A program made the translations under genes and the position numbers. This document shows positions 51,311-60,137 of a stretch of DNA of 64,000 nt, in pieces. Each line of letters begins with the position of its first letter. The stretch's first letter is position 1. The notes under the pieces are model-generated. The model worked only from the letters and a program-made list of their open reading frames with translations, ran no database searches and was not told the DNA's origin. This DNA is from Candidatus Woesearchaeota archaeon (lineage in GTDB: Archaea; Nanobdellota; Nanobdellia; Woesearchaeales; GW2011-AR9), in contig CAMAVK010000002.1 in NCBI GenBank assembly GCA_945861715.1, positions 260,440 to 324,439 of the forward strand, in the 5' to 3' direction.

Positions 51311-51952
51311 TTATGCAGCTTGTCTTTCATCTCTTGGTTTTGGTTTGACAACTTTGTATTTTGGCATGAATTGTTTTAGGATTTGGTCAGCTACGCTTCC
51401 TTCATCGTGATGTACTTGAAGCATGGTTGTTGCTTCTCGCAAGTCAACGTTTTGTACTTTTCCCTCAAGTCCTGTATATTTGATTATATCGTTAATGTTA
51501 GACTCATTGAGGTGGGAGCCAGCTGCTGCATATATTTGTCCTCGGACAGCTTTGGAAAATTCTGCGCTTTCTTCTTGCCATCTACCGTGGTTAAATTGCT
51601 TTCCGTATTGACTAACTGTTTTTGTTAGTTGACCTTCAGTTATACCTGCGTAGGCTTGGAGTAAAAGTTCTCGTTCCATTTTATTTAGGTTTTTTTGAGG
51701 ATCAATTTTGTATTGTGCTCGAGCTTTGGTGATATAGAACTCAGTCATTGTTTTTGCGAAATCTAATTGAGTTTTGGAGTCTTCTAACTTTTCAAAGTTT
51801 ACAAGACCATCATCCATTAAATGTTTATCAATTGCGGAATTATATGCTTCAGCGTGGTATTTGCTTTGTGTATCTAGAAATTTTTTGGCGTAGGTAAAAT
51901 GTTTTTTGTGTTCTGTGATGTACTCTGGGATCTTAGGTTTTTCATCAGCCAT
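51311..51952 (-). CDS. Helical hypothetical protein, paralogue of its neighbour
   Basis: This 213-aa, almost entirely helical, charged cytosolic protein has no recognised family. YNSAIDKHLMDDGLVNFEKLEDSK aligns with the same region of the 52063 product (YLSAVNTTLDANGMVDLSILDDPK, shared Y-SA, G-V, L-D), so the two arose by duplication. The start ATG 51952 has no ribosome site, but TTAATAAA lies about 25 bp upstream, suggesting leaderless expression. Confidence 0.6.
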   Translation of the reverse strand: MADEKPKIPEYITEHKKHFTYAKKFLDTQSKYHAEAYNSAIDKHLMDDGLVNFEKLEDSKTQLDFAKTMTEFYITKARAQYKIDPQKNLNKMERELLLQAYAGITEGQLTKTVSQYGKQFNHGRWQEESAEFSKAVRGQIYAAAGSHLNESNINDIIKYTGLEGKVQNVDLREATTMLQVHHDEGSVADQILKQFMPKYKVVKPKPRDERQAA

Positions 51953-52062
51953 GTTTAGTTAGGAAGAATTAATGTTTATTAAGGTTTGCGGTTTTGGGAC
52001 TCAGAACCTGAGCTTGTTTTGATTTTTTTTAGAAAAAAGAGAAAAATAAATACAAATGGTAT

Positions 52063-52653
52063 TTAGGCTACTTTTAGTAATTGTTCTAATGTTTTTGGTG
52101 GAATGACGCCATTCGAATCAAAAATATCAACTACTTGAGCTAGTGCACGTGGGTCTGACACACGTGGGCGTACTTTTGCTTGGTCTTCAGGTTTGGTGAT
52201 TCCGCAGTATTCTAGTGCTTTATTGATATCTTCAGGAGAAGTTCCTAGATATTGAATTGGAAAACTTCTTCGAAAGTTCAGTGCATCGTTAAATTGTTCA
52301 TCTTCTTGTAGGCCTTTGAAGTATGATTGTGGACTAACGTTACCACTTGAAAAGTATCTTGTTAGAAATGACTTTGTAATCCCCATTTTAGCACGTACAA
52401 GTTGGGCTATGTGTAGGGTATTATCAGTTGAAGATTTAAACGCCTTTTTTACTGTTGCAACGAGAGAATCATACGCAATGGTACCTGCTTTTTCGGCATT
52501 TTTTGGGTCATCCAGTATTGATAAGTCAACCATACCGTTGGCGTCTAGGGTTGTATTAACTGCACTTAAGTATGCTTGTTGAAGATTGAAATTTGATGTA
52601 TCAGTCTCTTTCTGTGTATCTTTTTTTCCTGCTAAATATTCTGTTACTCCCAT
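52063..52653 (-). CDS. Helical hypothetical protein, paralogue of its neighbour
   Basis: The 196-aa product is mainly helical with short loops (SDPRALAQVVDIFDSNGV, PPKTLEQLLKVA). It is paralogous to the 51311 product over the N-terminal 100 residues. I chose MGVTEYL (52653) because AAGGAGG lies about 10-16 nt upstream, whereas the ATG 9 nt earlier directly abuts it. Its 5' leader contains a small hairpin and the promoter lies beside an inverted repeat. Function is unknown. Confidence 0.6.
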   Translation of the reverse strand: MGVTEYLAGKKDTQKETDTSNFNLQQAYLSAVNTTLDANGMVDLSILDDPKNAEKAGTIAYDSLVATVKKAFKSSTDNTLHIAQLVRAKMGITKSFLTRYFSSGNVSPQSYFKGLQEDEQFNDALNFRRSFPIQYLGTSPEDINKALEYCGITKPEDQAKVRPRVSDPRALAQVVDIFDSNGVIPPKTLEQLLKVA

Positions 52654-52682
52654 GTTGTTCATCCTCCTTTTTGATTTCTATT

Positions 52683-52700
52683 GAACGATTTTTTTCGTTC
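52683..52700 (-). promoter_or_regulatory. Hairpin in the leader of the 52653 gene
   Basis: GAACGA and TCGTTC form a 6-bp stem around an A/T-rich loop between the transcription start and the ribosome site. It might influence translation or mRNA stability. Confidence 0.4.
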
Positions 52701-52734
52701 TTAACTATGAATATTGGGTTAAAAGTGGGGCTAG

Positions 52735-52772
52735 TATATAAACCTATTGTCTCTGTCAAGTAGTAACTTGAC
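52735..52772 (-). promoter_or_regulatory. Promoter with GTCAAGT-N4-ACTTGAC inverted repeat
   Basis: GGTTTATATACTAG (52735-52748) read on the minus strand is the TATA region for the gene starting at 52653. The perfect 7-bp inverted repeat GTCAAGT-agta-ACTTGAC (52755-52772) lies 6 bp upstream, between divergent promoters. Half-sites resemble those at 29917 and 51221. Confidence 0.6.
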
Positions 52773-52810
52773 TGGTTTTGGTTTTGGTGATTTTGTTTTG
52801 AGCTTGATAA

Positions 52811-52820
52811 TCTTTATAAA
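52811..52820 (+). promoter_or_regulatory. TATA box of the 52843 gene
   Basis: TTTATAAATT lies 23-32 bp before the ATG at 52843, indicating a leaderless start. Confidence 0.7.
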
Positions 52821-52842
52821 TTAAGTTCAGGACTATTTTCTT

Positions 52843-53445
52843 ATGGTTGAATTTAAATGTAATGATGATGTATTATTAAATGTTCTTGCTGGTCAATTGC
52901 TTAAGTCCTTGCCTGATCTTGAGCGAAGTCGGCTTGTTGATGCTCTCGAAGCACGTTTAGTGTGGGGAGATGGTCCTCGAACCATACAACGGTTAGTGGT
53001 GGAGAAGGCGGAGCATACACCTGATTTGGCTAAGAATCCATTGGCTTGGAATGCGTATGAGATGATGCTTTTACATGGTAATTGTGCATACACCTGGATT
53101 GGTTGTGAATCGAATAAAGATAATTTGAAAGTAAATGTTTGTTTTGATTTTGATATTCGATTTGATGTGCCAATTAATCCGGTCAGCTTTCTTTCGAATG
53201 CTGCGTTTTATCGTCTTCGCGAGGCTTTCTCATTTGTTGTTGAAGATAAAATTCCTACTCTTAAAGTCAATGGTAATAGTTTCTATTGTGGGGATGATAA
53301 AGCGATCAATTTGCAAGCATTGGCGAATTTGTTGAGAGGCTATATTGGAAAAGGGCATGTCCGTTCGCCTGCTAATTATACTAAATCTCCGTTTGGTTTA
53401 CCAACAAATCCGTATGTATTACCATCACAACCTAAAAATCAATAA
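52843..53445 (+). CDS. Hypothetical protein
   Basis: This 200-aa protein has no recognised motif. The N-terminus (MVEFKCNDDVLLNVLAGQL) is helical, the centre has strands (LKVNVCFDFDIRFDVPINP) and the last 30 residues are Pro/Asn/Ser-rich. There is no signal peptide or membrane helix. It is expressed divergently from the 52063 gene, sharing the regulatory interval with the inverted repeat. Confidence 0.55.
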   Translation: MVEFKCNDDVLLNVLAGQLLKSLPDLERSRLVDALEARLVWGDGPRTIQRLVVEKAEHTPDLAKNPLAWNAYEMMLLHGNCAYTWIGCESNKDNLKVNVCFDFDIRFDVPINPVSFLSNAAFYRLREAFSFVVEDKIPTLKVNGNSFYCGDDKAINLQALANLLRGYIGKGHVRSPANYTKSPFGLPTNPYVLPSQPKNQ

Positions 53446-53679
53446 ATTTTTTGTCTTTGTGATTTTCTTCTTTTGTGAATGGAGTGTGGCAGAAATGTCT
53501 CAGGGGGTGGGTGAAGTATTTTATGTATAACTATCCTATATTAGGTAGATATTACTGAAATGTCGCAGAGAATAAGTAATTGCTTTCATTAATTTGATGG
53601 GCAGTTCTATTTGTTGTGAGGTTTTTGTATTATTTGATTGTTATTGTATTAATATTATCATTTTAATGGGGGAAATTAT

Positions 53680-55773
53680 ATGGCAAAACCAAAGGCGGTT
53701 AAATCTGTTGCAGCGAAGAAAATTACACCGGTAGCTCAAACAAAGGAGCTTATTGAAAGTCCTGATTTGAATTCTGTTACGCCTCCGGGGATGCCTAAAT
53801 TACCTCCTGAAGTTGAGAAGAAATTGAAGGCAATTAAGGAAAAATTAGATTTGTTTAAATCGAGAGTTCTTGAGAAGTTTGGTGATTATATTGTGGGTAT
53901 TGCGTTGCTTCCTCCTGAGCAAATGCCACCTGGCGGTGCGGGAATAGCTGGTGCTGCTGGTCCTGGTATGATGCCTGCTGGTATGCCAGCGGGTATGGTT
54001 CCACCTGGTGTGGGGCCTAGTGTTGGGATGGGTCCAGGATATGTTCCAATGCCTTCTCCTGCTGGTGCAAGTGGTGCTGTTCATGCTGCGGTTCCTGTAA
54101 TGGCTGGACCTATTGCGGGTGGTCAACCTACTGGAAAAGCAGGGGAGAAAGTTGGTGAAGAAAAAATTCAGATTCTGGTTGTTGTTGATGATACCACCAG
54201 TACGAAGATGACCAAGGATGAGTTATATCAAAAGTTTTCTACTATTATTAAACAAATTGGAGAAGATGTTGACAAGGATATGATGTGTCAGAGTATGTTG
54301 CTTACTGATTTGTGGCAGAATTGTTATGATGCTAAATATGATTTGAATCGATTGATATCTCTTGCTGCTCCGATTTATGATACAGGTATGCTTGCTGCGA
54401 TTAAAATTGCAGAAATTCATAAGACGATGGTTCTTAAGAAGTTTGAAAAATATATCTTAAGTTATGTTCTTGCTGGATCACTTACGCAAGGTAAGGCAAC
54501 ACATAGCTCAGATATTGATGTTTGGATTGTTATTGATGATACTGATGTTAAGAAGATGACTCGCTTAGAGTTGAAGGATAAGTTGCGTTCCATTATCATT
54601 GGTATGGGTGTTGAAGCAGGTGAGATGACCGGTATTAAGAATAAACTAAATATTCAAGTTTATATTTTGACGGATTTCTGGGAGTCGCTTAAGGAAGCCA
54701 ATCCAATTATTTTTACATTACTTCGTGATGGTGTACCATTCTATGATCGCGGTATTTTCATGCCATGGAAACAGTTACTTCGGATGGGTCGAATTAAGCC
54801 AAGCCGTGAAGCAATTGATTTGTTTATGAGTACGGGGGATCAGAGTATTCAACGTGTTAAATTACGTCTTAAAGATATGGCTATGGAAGATGCATATTAT
54901 GCGATATTAACTCCCTCGCAAGCAGCTATTATGTTATATGGGCTACCTCCACCTACGCCACGGGAGACGCCTGATGTCCTTGAAGAGATTTTTGTTAAGA
55001 AAGAGAAGTTGCTAGAACAGGAATATGTAGATATTTTACGTCGCAATGTGAAGGTTCGTAAAGGTATTGAACATGGGGATGTTAAGGAGTTTTCTGGAAC
55101 TGAACTTGATACTCTGCTTACTGATGCTGAGAAATTTTTAGTTCGTATTCGGGAATTGTTTAAAGAGATTGAACAACGTTGGGATGAGAAGAGTGTCGTT
55201 ATACTTTATGATGAGGTGTTAACTATTATTCGCGATGTTTTGAAGGTTGAAGGAATTGAGCGCGCATCAGATGATGCAATTATTTCGATATTTGAAAAAG
55301 AACTTGTAAGTACGGGTAAAGTTCCGGCTCGGTTTGTTCGAGATTTGCAAGAAATTGTGGATGCGAAGAAGAAGTTTGATCAGAAAAAGCTAACAAAAAG
55401 TGATATTGAAATCGCTCGTAAAGGTTCGGGTGGGTTGATTAAGTTCTTAGTTGAATATTTGCAACGTAAACGTGGTCGTGATTTAGAGCGGGCTCGCATT
55501 CGTGTCAAACATGGTGAGAAGTTTGGTGAGATTTATTTGCTCGATAAAATAGCGTTTGTCTTTAATGATATTGATTCCAAGGAACCTAAAATTGAGAAAG
55601 CAAAGATTAACCAGGATGGGTCACTTGGTCCACTTGCAGATGCAACTCTTGAAGAATTTGAGAAAGCAATTGCAGGTATGATTGTTCCTGCTCGGGTATT
55701 TATTAAAGAGCCAATTTTTGATGATATCAAGAATATCTTTGGGCGGGATGTTGAGATTTTAGTTAATAATTAG
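53680..55773 (+). CDS. Nucleotidyltransferase-fold protein with Gly/Pro/Met-rich insert
   Basis: This 697-aa protein appears to contain two nucleotidyltransferase-like units. The first (about residues 40-220) is split by a Gly/Pro/Met/Ala-rich insert (about 84-148), and the VVVDDTTS strand lacks the full GS signature. The second (about 250-370) has AGSLTQGKATHSSDIDVWIV: G266/S267 and D278/D280 are the NTase motif. The helical remainder (about 380-600) may be HEPN-like, and a basic C-terminal domain follows. DPANN genomes often carry this protein. The transferred group and target are unknown. GGGGGAAATTAT precedes the ATG. Confidence 0.75.
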   Translation: MAKPKAVKSVAAKKITPVAQTKELIESPDLNSVTPPGMPKLPPEVEKKLKAIKEKLDLFKSRVLEKFGDYIVGIALLPPEQMPPGGAGIAGAAGPGMMPAGMPAGMVPPGVGPSVGMGPGYVPMPSPAGASGAVHAAVPVMAGPIAGGQPTGKAGEKVGEEKIQILVVVDDTTSTKMTKDELYQKFSTIIKQIGEDVDKDMMCQSMLLTDLWQNCYDAKYDLNRLISLAAPIYDTGMLAAIKIAEIHKTMVLKKFEKYILSYVLAGSLTQGKATHSSDIDVWIVIDDTDVKKMTRLELKDKLRSIIIGMGVEAGEMTGIKNKLNIQVYILTDFWESLKEANPIIFTLLRDGVPFYDRGIFMPWKQLLRMGRIKPSREAIDLFMSTGDQSIQRVKLRLKDMAMEDAYYAILTPSQAAIMLYGLPPPTPRETPDVLEEIFVKKEKLLEQEYVDILRRNVKVRKGIEHGDVKEFSGTELDTLLTDAEKFLVRIRELFKEIEQRWDEKSVVILYDEVLTIIRDVLKVEGIERASDDAIISIFEKELVSTGKVPARFVRDLQEIVDAKKKFDQKKLTKSDIEIARKGSGGLIKFLVEYLQRKRGRDLERARIRVKHGEKFGEIYLLDKIAFVFNDIDSKEPKIEKAKINQDGSLGPLADATLEEFEKAIAGMIVPARVFIKEPIFDDIKNIFGRDVEILVNN

Positions 55774-56029
55774 GTTTTGTAATTGGTTTAATTTCTTTTT
55801 TCTTTTTGGTTTTAAATTTGAATGTGCTCCATTTTTTCTTTTTAGGTGATTCTTTTGTTGATTTTGAGGGTGGTATGTTTCTTGCTTGGTGAAGGATTAT
55901 CTGTTCAAATCAAGCTTTGTAAAGTATGAGGGGGTTATTTTTGCTTTATTTGAAAGTTTGTAAATAAGTATGCTTTTAAAGAAAGGTGTTTGCTGAAAGG
56001 TTGGAAAAAACACATGGAGGTGTGTACAA

Positions 56030-57277
56030 ATGAATAATATTGCACAGAAGTTTGTTGGTATCGGTGTGCTCATGCTTTTTGTTATGAGCATTGTTCCGTT
56101 GGCTTTAGCAGTATCAGATGATTCAGGTGTTGATGGATCAGATTCTGATGGTGTTGGAGTGGGAGTTGGGGTAGATGTTAGTACTACTCTTGATGGTGAT
56201 GATGTGGCAGTTAATGCAAGTGCTTCATCAGAAGTGGAACGGGGACGAATGGGTGTTCGAGCTGAAATGCGAGATCAAAGAAAAGATGCTCGTGAAGATA
56301 TAAAGGATGCTCGTGAAAATGTTCGTGAAGTTCGTTCTGAAGTGAAAGGTGCTCGTATGGACATACGAGAGTCTCGAATATTGTTTCATGAAGAACGAAA
56401 AGTTGCTCGTGAAGAGATGAAAATTAATCGGGATGAAATTCTAGCACTTAAGGGAGAATATAAAAAATGCTCTGGTGTTGTATGTGATGAACTAAAGGTG
56501 AAGTTTAATCATGGTGTTAAGAATCATGTTAAAATGCTTTTAATCCAAATTGATAGAAGTTTTGAACAATTAAAAGAAAGAGTAGAAATTTCTGGGGCAC
56601 TTCGAGCTGAAGATAAGACGCAAATATTAGCTGATATTGCTGTGCTTGAAGAGAAAATTGCGGCTAAGAGGATTGAAGTTGAAGCATTTCCAGAAAATGC
56701 AACAAAAGAAGAATTAAAAGTTGCTGTTAAGGAGCTTCAACAATTTGTTATTGATGTACGTCAAGAACAACGAAAGGTTGTCGTAATGCTTATTAGCTCG
56801 AAAGTTGATAGTATGATTGTACGACAAGATGCTCTTGCTGCTGCTATGCAGTTAAAGATTGATGGGATTACTTCCGCTGGTGGTGATGCGTCTAAACTCA
56901 TTGAATTAAGAGCTACGTTTGTTGAACAAACTGCTACCATTAAAAATGATCAGGATGATGCTCGTGCTGCTTGGTTAGTTGCTGAGTCAAAATCAGATAA
57001 GCATGATATTTGGGTTAAAGCACATGGTAAAGTAAAAAATGGATTTGAAGAGTCTCGTGATGTATTACGGGAGTTCATGCAAGTTTATAAAGGATTGAAG
57101 AGTCATACTACTCAATCAAGTGAAGCGGTTGATAATGTTGAAGTAAATGCTTCAACAGAAGCTGACGTTAATGTAACCTTGCCTGAGGTAAATACTTCAG
57201 TTAACACTTCCGTAGATACTTCGGTTGATACTTTGGTGAATGCAAGTGTTAATGTTACGGCTGAGGCTTCACAATAA
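56030..57277 (+). CDS. Secreted coiled-coil protein
   Basis: This 415-aa protein has a signal peptide (residues 1-27, ending LALA-VSDD) and then a short Asp/Ser/Gly/Val-rich tract. A long charged coiled coil (about 70-360) has repeated D-A-R-E-x-(I/V) heptads (RKDAREDIKDARENVREV), and a Thr/Ser/Val/Asn-rich C-terminus has many NxS/T sequons. No enzyme motif is present; it could be a cell-surface fibre or spacer. GGAGGTG sits 7-13 nt upstream, and a TATA box (TTTTAAAG, about 55973-55981) gives a leader of about 30 nt. It is followed 14 bp later by the lipoprotein gene, a likely operon. Confidence 0.75.
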   Translation: MNNIAQKFVGIGVLMLFVMSIVPLALAVSDDSGVDGSDSDGVGVGVGVDVSTTLDGDDVAVNASASSEVERGRMGVRAEMRDQRKDAREDIKDARENVREVRSEVKGARMDIRESRILFHEERKVAREEMKINRDEILALKGEYKKCSGVVCDELKVKFNHGVKNHVKMLLIQIDRSFEQLKERVEISGALRAEDKTQILADIAVLEEKIAAKRIEVEAFPENATKEELKVAVKELQQFVIDVRQEQRKVVVMLISSKVDSMIVRQDALAAAMQLKIDGITSAGGDASKLIELRATFVEQTATIKNDQDDARAAWLVAESKSDKHDIWVKAHGKVKNGFEESRDVLREFMQVYKGLKSHTTQSSEAVDNVEVNASTEADVNVTLPEVNTSVNTSVDTSVDTLVNASVNVTAEASQ

Positions 57278-57291
57278 GTGGTGGTGATTTC

Positions 57292-57528
57292 ATGAAATTC
57301 GGTTTTATTTTACTTGCGGTTGCAGCTCTTGCATTAGTGGTTATAGCTGGTTGTAGTAAGGGAACACCTGAACAAGGTGCTTCTTTCACTACTCCTGCTA
57401 CAGCAACAGATGTGAGTGATGCTGATTTGAGCTCCGGTGTTGATGATTTGTCTGATTTGGAAGATATGAGTGCAGAAAATGATGCAATGTTTGATGATTC
57501 CAGTTTAGATCAAATGACACTGCAGTAA
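57292..57528 (+). CDS. Small acidic lipoprotein
   Basis: This 78-aa precursor has lipobox VIAGC (Cys21). The mature peptide of about 58 residues is Asp/Ser/Thr-rich (DLSSGVDDLSDLEDMSAEND) and probably unstructured. It lies directly after the secreted coiled-coil gene and may be membrane-tethered with it. Function is unknown. Confidence 0.65.
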   Translation: MKFGFILLAVAALALVVIAGCSKGTPEQGASFTTPATATDVSDADLSSGVDDLSDLEDMSAENDAMFDDSSLDQMTLQ

Positions 57529-57600
57529 GAATTTGGTTTAATAGAGTTTTTTTTTCTTTTTATTTTCGTTGTCAAATTTTATTTATTTCTGTAAGTATGT

Positions 57601-57610
57601 TTTTTAAAGA
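57601..57610 (+). promoter_or_regulatory. TATA box of the 57632 gene
   Basis: TTTTTTAAAG lies 22-31 bp before ATG 57632, again pointing to a leaderless start. Confidence 0.6.
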
Positions 57611-57631
57611 AATGTTTGTTTTTTTAGGTCT

Positions 57632-58069
57632 ATGAAATACACGGTGCTCAGTTATTTTAATAATCAATTTGGTCGTCGAAGTCCAATGGATGTATGCATC
57701 TATTCTGAAGGTACTCCCGTTCGAGGGTTATTTGTGGCAATGTTGCAATCTGCATATGATATGGATGGGGTATCTGCTTTAGGTGGTCTCGGGTCTATTG
57801 GTAGTCCTTGCGAGCTTAGTGCTAAAGAAGCGATGAAATATGTTCGTTTTGGGGAGGAACGTTCAATTTTTGATTCAGTATTATCGCGCACGGATAATCG
57901 AATTCCAATAGGCATTAGTGCAGATTATGTACTGGGGCGAGCCATAAATATGTTTGTTAGGCAATCTAAAGAGGATTCATTACGTTATGATTGGTTTACA
58001 ATTGCCTTTTCTAATAATGTTGGTTCGGTGGATGAGTTATTTAATCGTGTGAAACAAAGATTAGAATAA
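57632..58069 (+). CDS. Hypothetical protein
   Basis: This 145-aa cytosolic alpha/beta protein is not recognised. Segments include MDVCIYSEGTPVRGLFVAM, GSIGSPCELSAKEAMKY and ADYVLGRAINMFVR. There is no signal peptide. It is oriented toward the SRP RNA gene on the opposite strand. It has its own promoter. Confidence 0.55.
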   Translation: MKYTVLSYFNNQFGRRSPMDVCIYSEGTPVRGLFVAMLQSAYDMDGVSALGGLGSIGSPCELSAKEAMKYVRFGEERSIFDSVLSRTDNRIPIGISADYVLGRAINMFVRQSKEDSLRYDWFTIAFSNNVGSVDELFNRVKQRLE

Positions 58070-58129
58070 TCATTTTTATTTTTTTGAAGTCTCTGGTTTT
58101 CTGAGAATCCTTTTTTGTATGAGAAAGGG

Positions 58130-58409
58130 ATTAGGGGCACACCCACATTTCGACAACATCAGACCAAAGTAGTTTGATCCTTATAGACTCTCAGCAATGC
58201 GACCCTCCAAACATGGTGATTGACGGTTAAGGCTGCTTCATTCCTGATCTGACCTGGTTCCCGACAAGACCATCCTAGAGGACACTGCGTCGACGAGTTG
58301 AATAAGGACTACTCCGACCTGATACGGCCTGGATATGGGTTTCGGCTCTGTGTGAAGTCCGTTCACAGTAACAACGCAGGACTAGCGCGCCAGCCTAGCT
58401 CTCCCTCAG
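58130..58409 (-). ncRNA. ffs: Signal recognition particle 7S RNA
   Basis: Read on the minus strand, the 280-nt region contains the helix 8 signature GGTCAGATCAGGAATGAAGC followed by AGCC, matching the Srp54-binding GGUCAG...GGAA...AAGCAGCC motif. It also has a closing helix with AGGG near the 5' end and CCCCT at the 3' end, plus a long internal helix 5. Length fits archaeal 7S RNA (about 300 nt). A TATA box lies 25-30 bp upstream of the inferred 5' end. It targets nascent exported proteins to the membrane with Srp54 and Srp19. End points are approximate to 10-15 nt. Confidence 0.9.
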
Positions 58410-58426
58410 TGTTTTAGGAGTAGGGT

Positions 58427-58438
58427 TTTAATATAAAG
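58427..58438 (-). promoter_or_regulatory. TATA box of the 7S RNA gene
   Basis: TTTATATTAAAA on the minus strand lies about 27 bp upstream of the 7S 5' end near 58409. Confidence 0.7.
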
Positions 58439-58565
58439 ATTTGGGTTCTTTCTGTTTTTTGAGCGTTATTTCAATTCTATTGTTTAATGTTGATTTTAAT
58501 TCTATTTTTTAATGCTGATTTGTTTCCACAATTCTTTTAAGGTTGAGTGCGTGTGATATTTGTGC

Positions 58566-60137
58566 ATGGCTCTAGATAAATCTACTCTTCTTCGGTACTA
58601 TAAACGTAAGGATGTGCAGGATGCGCTGGTTGCGCAGGCGTGTGATAAGGAGATTGGGTTTCGGTATGGGGAGGGCTTTGGTAAACGACCTGATGTGTTA
58701 ACGTATCCTCGTGATGCTCTTGAAGTGGTGATGCGAGGAGGTACTTCGTTTCATGCAAGTTGTGAGTTGTGGAAGAATCCATTGGCACTTAATAACGAGA
58801 TGAAACGTGCTGATCAGGATGCGTTGCGTTCAGGTTGGGATTTGTTGCTTGATATTGATTGTAGCGCGGTTGAATATTCTAAAATTTGTGCTGAACTTGT
58901 ATGTGCATTTTTGACGTTTTGTGATTGTGAGACGTTTAGTGTTAAATTTTCAGGTAATAAAGGATTTCATATTGGTATTCCATTTGAAGCATTTCCTGCA
59001 CGGTTGCCTACACGAAATGGTGAGCTCGAGACTAAGTCGTTGTTTCCGGAAGCGCCGCGCAAGATTGCGTTTTATGTTAAAGAAAATATCAAAGAGGCGC
59101 TTGCTCGTAAAATTTTAGAATTTGAGGGTGGTGATATTTCTCGCGTTGCGGCTAAAGTTGGGTTGAGTGTTTCTGAAATTATTATTTCTCTGAGGAATGC
59201 TGATGGCGGTGCGGTTGGGGTTTTGAATGTTGAGAAATTTTTAGAAATTGATACTGTATTGTTGTCGTCTCGTCATTTATATCGCTTGGCGTATAGTTTA
59301 CATGAAAAATCAGGTCTTCTTAGTTTACCACTTACTGTTGCGCAGCTGAAAACGTTTGAACGTAACATGGCGAGTCCTGATGTACTTGGGACTATGTTGT
59401 TAGGGTTTATGGATCGGGGGGCGGTTCGAGCTGATAGTGCACGACGTTTACTTACATCAGCATATGATTTTGAAGTGAAGTTCTCACTTGGGTCAGTTGA
59501 TGATATGAATGAGGAAATACGGAATCTTCGAGAAAAAGAGAAAAAAGATTTGTTGCAAACAGTTGCTATTCCTGTTGATTTTTTCCCTCCTTGCATGAAG
59601 AGAATTAGTGAAGGTTTAGAGGATGGTAAAAAAAGGGCACTGTTTTGTGTCATGCCTTATTTAGGAAAAATTGGGTGGAGTCGAGAGCAAATTGATGTGT
59701 GGGTAAAAGATTGGAATAGTCGTCAAAGAGAACCTTTGCGAGAAGTATATTTGAAGGGTCAGTTTGCGCATTTTGTACCTGGTGAGAAGATGGGTCCGAA
59801 TTGTGAAGCTGAAGCGTATTACAAAGGGATTGGTGTATGTCATCCTGATTCTTTTTGTCATCGTATAAAAAATCCGGCTAACTATAGTTTGTTTAAATTT
59901 AGGATGTATGAAGAACAGCGTGAAGAGTTGGAAAAAGAGGAAGCTAAAGAGATTAAACGGATTGAAAATGAACGAAAAAAAACGGAGAGAGAGAAAAGAA
60001 AAGGAGTTAAATTACAACTGGAGAAAATGAAAGAAGAGAAAATAGAACCAGAGAAGGTGCAACAAGTAAAGGTTCAGGAGGAAAACAAGGTAGATGAAAC
60101 AGAATTAGTGCCACATAAGAAAATATTTGATGAGTAA
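58566..60137 (+). CDS. priSL: Fused DNA primase with PriS-like and PriL-like domains
   Basis: This 523-aa protein joins both archaeal primase subunits. The N-terminal PriS part has LLLDIDCSA (metal-binding Asp96, Asp98), VKFSGNKGFHIGI (SxNxGxH) and LSSRHLYRLAYSLHEKSG (nucleotide-binding segment). The C-terminal PriL iron-sulphur domain has FPPCMKRI (Cys343), PNCEAEAYY (Cys413), GVCHPDSFC (Cys425, Cys431) and RIKNPANY. A Lys/Glu-rich tail ends the protein. Primase starts RNA/DNA primers in replication; most archaea encode two subunits, whereas Nanoarchaeum has a comparable short fusion. I chose ATG 58566 over TTG 58560. Confidence 0.9.
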   Translation: MALDKSTLLRYYKRKDVQDALVAQACDKEIGFRYGEGFGKRPDVLTYPRDALEVVMRGGTSFHASCELWKNPLALNNEMKRADQDALRSGWDLLLDIDCSAVEYSKICAELVCAFLTFCDCETFSVKFSGNKGFHIGIPFEAFPARLPTRNGELETKSLFPEAPRKIAFYVKENIKEALARKILEFEGGDISRVAAKVGLSVSEIIISLRNADGGAVGVLNVEKFLEIDTVLLSSRHLYRLAYSLHEKSGLLSLPLTVAQLKTFERNMASPDVLGTMLLGFMDRGAVRADSARRLLTSAYDFEVKFSLGSVDDMNEEIRNLREKEKKDLLQTVAIPVDFFPPCMKRISEGLEDGKKRALFCVMPYLGKIGWSREQIDVWVKDWNSRQREPLREVYLKGQFAHFVPGEKMGPNCEAEAYYKGIGVCHPDSFCHRIKNPANYSLFKFRMYEEQREELEKEEAKEIKRIENERKKTEREKRKGVKLQLEKMKEEKIEPEKVQQVKVQEENKVDETELVPHKKIFDE

